Positions 22,744-23,113 of a DNA stretch of 23,113 nucleotides are shown one piece after another. The notes under the pieces were generated by a model that did no database searches, was not told the DNA's origin, and worked only from the letters and a program-made list of their open reading frames with translations. Source of the stretch: Clostridiales bacterium UBA1390 (GTDB lineage Bacteria; Bacillota; Clostridia; Lachnospirales; Bianqueaceae); contig DBQQ01000034.1 in assembly GCA_002305315.1 (NCBI GenBank), positions 1 to 23,113 on the forward strand, written 5' to 3'. Position 1 is the stretch's first letter. The number at the start of each line of letters is the position of its first letter. A program made the translations under genes and the position numbers.

Positions 22744-22926
22744 AATTCGATGATACTTCAGTTGAGGCATATCATCGAATTGGGAGTCTTTCAATGCTAC
22801 TGGGTATGAAATCTAGGTTTTTGATGATACTGTACGTCGCAGAGTATCATCAGATTTGGAGGTTTCAGGCCCGTCCGGACATGGAATTAGGGTTTTTGAT
22901 GATACTATGCGTCGCATGGTATCGTC
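22744..22926. repeat. Tandem hairpin repeats, family A, right copy
   Basis: Three hairpins at a period of 74-75 bp: a perfect 12-bp stem at 22744-22755/22770-22781, GATGATACT/AGTATCATC at 22823-22831/22843-22851, and a degenerate one at 22898-22926. The junction GAAATCTAGG-TTTTT and the loop with the GTCGC core match the left array at 1-270. No gene is seen in 22631-23012 apart from the promoter, this array and the tRNA terminator. Confidence 0.85.
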
Positions 22927-22983
22927 GCCCGAAGCATTGATTGGCCACTGGCCACCAGTTACCCATCGCTAACCCGCCCCATC

Positions 22984-23006
22984 AAAAAAAGCCGCATCTC
23001 TGCGGC
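22984..23006 (-). terminator. Terminator of tRNA-Val
   Basis: GCCGCA, 4-nt loop, TGCGGC, followed on the minus strand by seven T. Confidence 0.93.
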
Positions 23007-23012
23007 ATTTTC

Positions 23013-23085
23013 TAGACACTATAGGGCTCGAACCTATGACATCCTGCTTGTAAGGCAGGCGCTCTCCCAACTGAGCTAAGCGTCC
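23013..23085 (-). tRNA. tRNA-Val (anticodon UAC)
   Basis: 73 nt on the minus strand. Acceptor GGACGCT pairs with AGTGTCT (including G-U pairs), discriminator A. D-arm GCTCAGTTGGGAGAGC, anticodon loop TTACAAG giving TAC, T-loop GGTTCGAGCC. CCA is not encoded. Its promoter lies outside the window. Confidence 0.95.
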
Positions 23086-23113
23086 ATTAAAAAAAACGGC
23101 AACCTCCTACTCT

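Overview
The window looks like chromosomal DNA of an anaerobic, gut-type Clostridia (Lachnospiraceae-like). This rests on moderate GC with near-consensus sigma-A promoters, strong Shine-Dalgarno sites, an MEP-pathway ispE, the C_GCAxxG_C_C and DUF1015 families, a solitary ECF S component under a cobalamin riboswitch, and tRNAs without an encoded CCA. The genus cannot be fixed from the sequence alone.

Layout. 1-336: a tandem array of hairpin repeats, then a strong terminator. 337-2224 (minus): two overlapping paralogous aldose-1-epimerase genes. 2353-5655 (plus): a tightly coupled operon of PgsA-like CDP-alcohol phosphotransferase, an unknown protein with a nuclease-like core and a C-terminal winged helix, a PHP phosphoesterase and a GH27 alpha-galactosidase. 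5704-7962 (minus): ilvE, a two-TM small protein and a gluconate 5-dehydrogenase. 8053-12177 (minus): a four-gene operon of a membrane-tethered alpha/beta-hydrolase that has lost its catalytic Ser, ispE, an FGly-type sulfatase and a P1/DmpA peptidase; two of the three junctions are 4-bp stop/start overlaps. 12246-13938 (plus): promoter, cobalamin riboswitch, then DUF4430 protein, ECF S component and C_GCAxxG_C_C redox protein. This is the most interesting functional unit, a candidate B12 capture, import and processing cassette. 13955-15957 (plus): tRNA-Ser(UGA), a terminator, DUF1015 and a GNAT acetyltransferase.

From about 16 kb the character changes: less dense, with repeats and broken genes on the minus strand. 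It holds a second hairpin-repeat array (16102-16326), a lipoprotein gene bracketed by a 59-bp direct repeat that copies the 3' end of a neighbouring membrane-protein gene, a membrane-protein frame cut by an in-frame TGA, an AAA-ATPase-like gene without its C-terminal half, an intact Cof-type HAD phosphatase, a nucleoside-hydrolase/APH-kinase fusion cut by two in-frame TAG codons, and an ABC exporter truncated inside its membrane domain. The window closes with more copies of the left-end hairpin repeat and a tRNA-Val(UAC).

The sugar genes (two mutarotases, alpha-galactosidase, gluconate dehydrogenase) fit a carbohydrate-fermenting gut organism. The presence of the same hairpin repeat at both ends suggests a dispersed, species-specific intergenic element. 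All assignments come from reading motifs; no database search was run.
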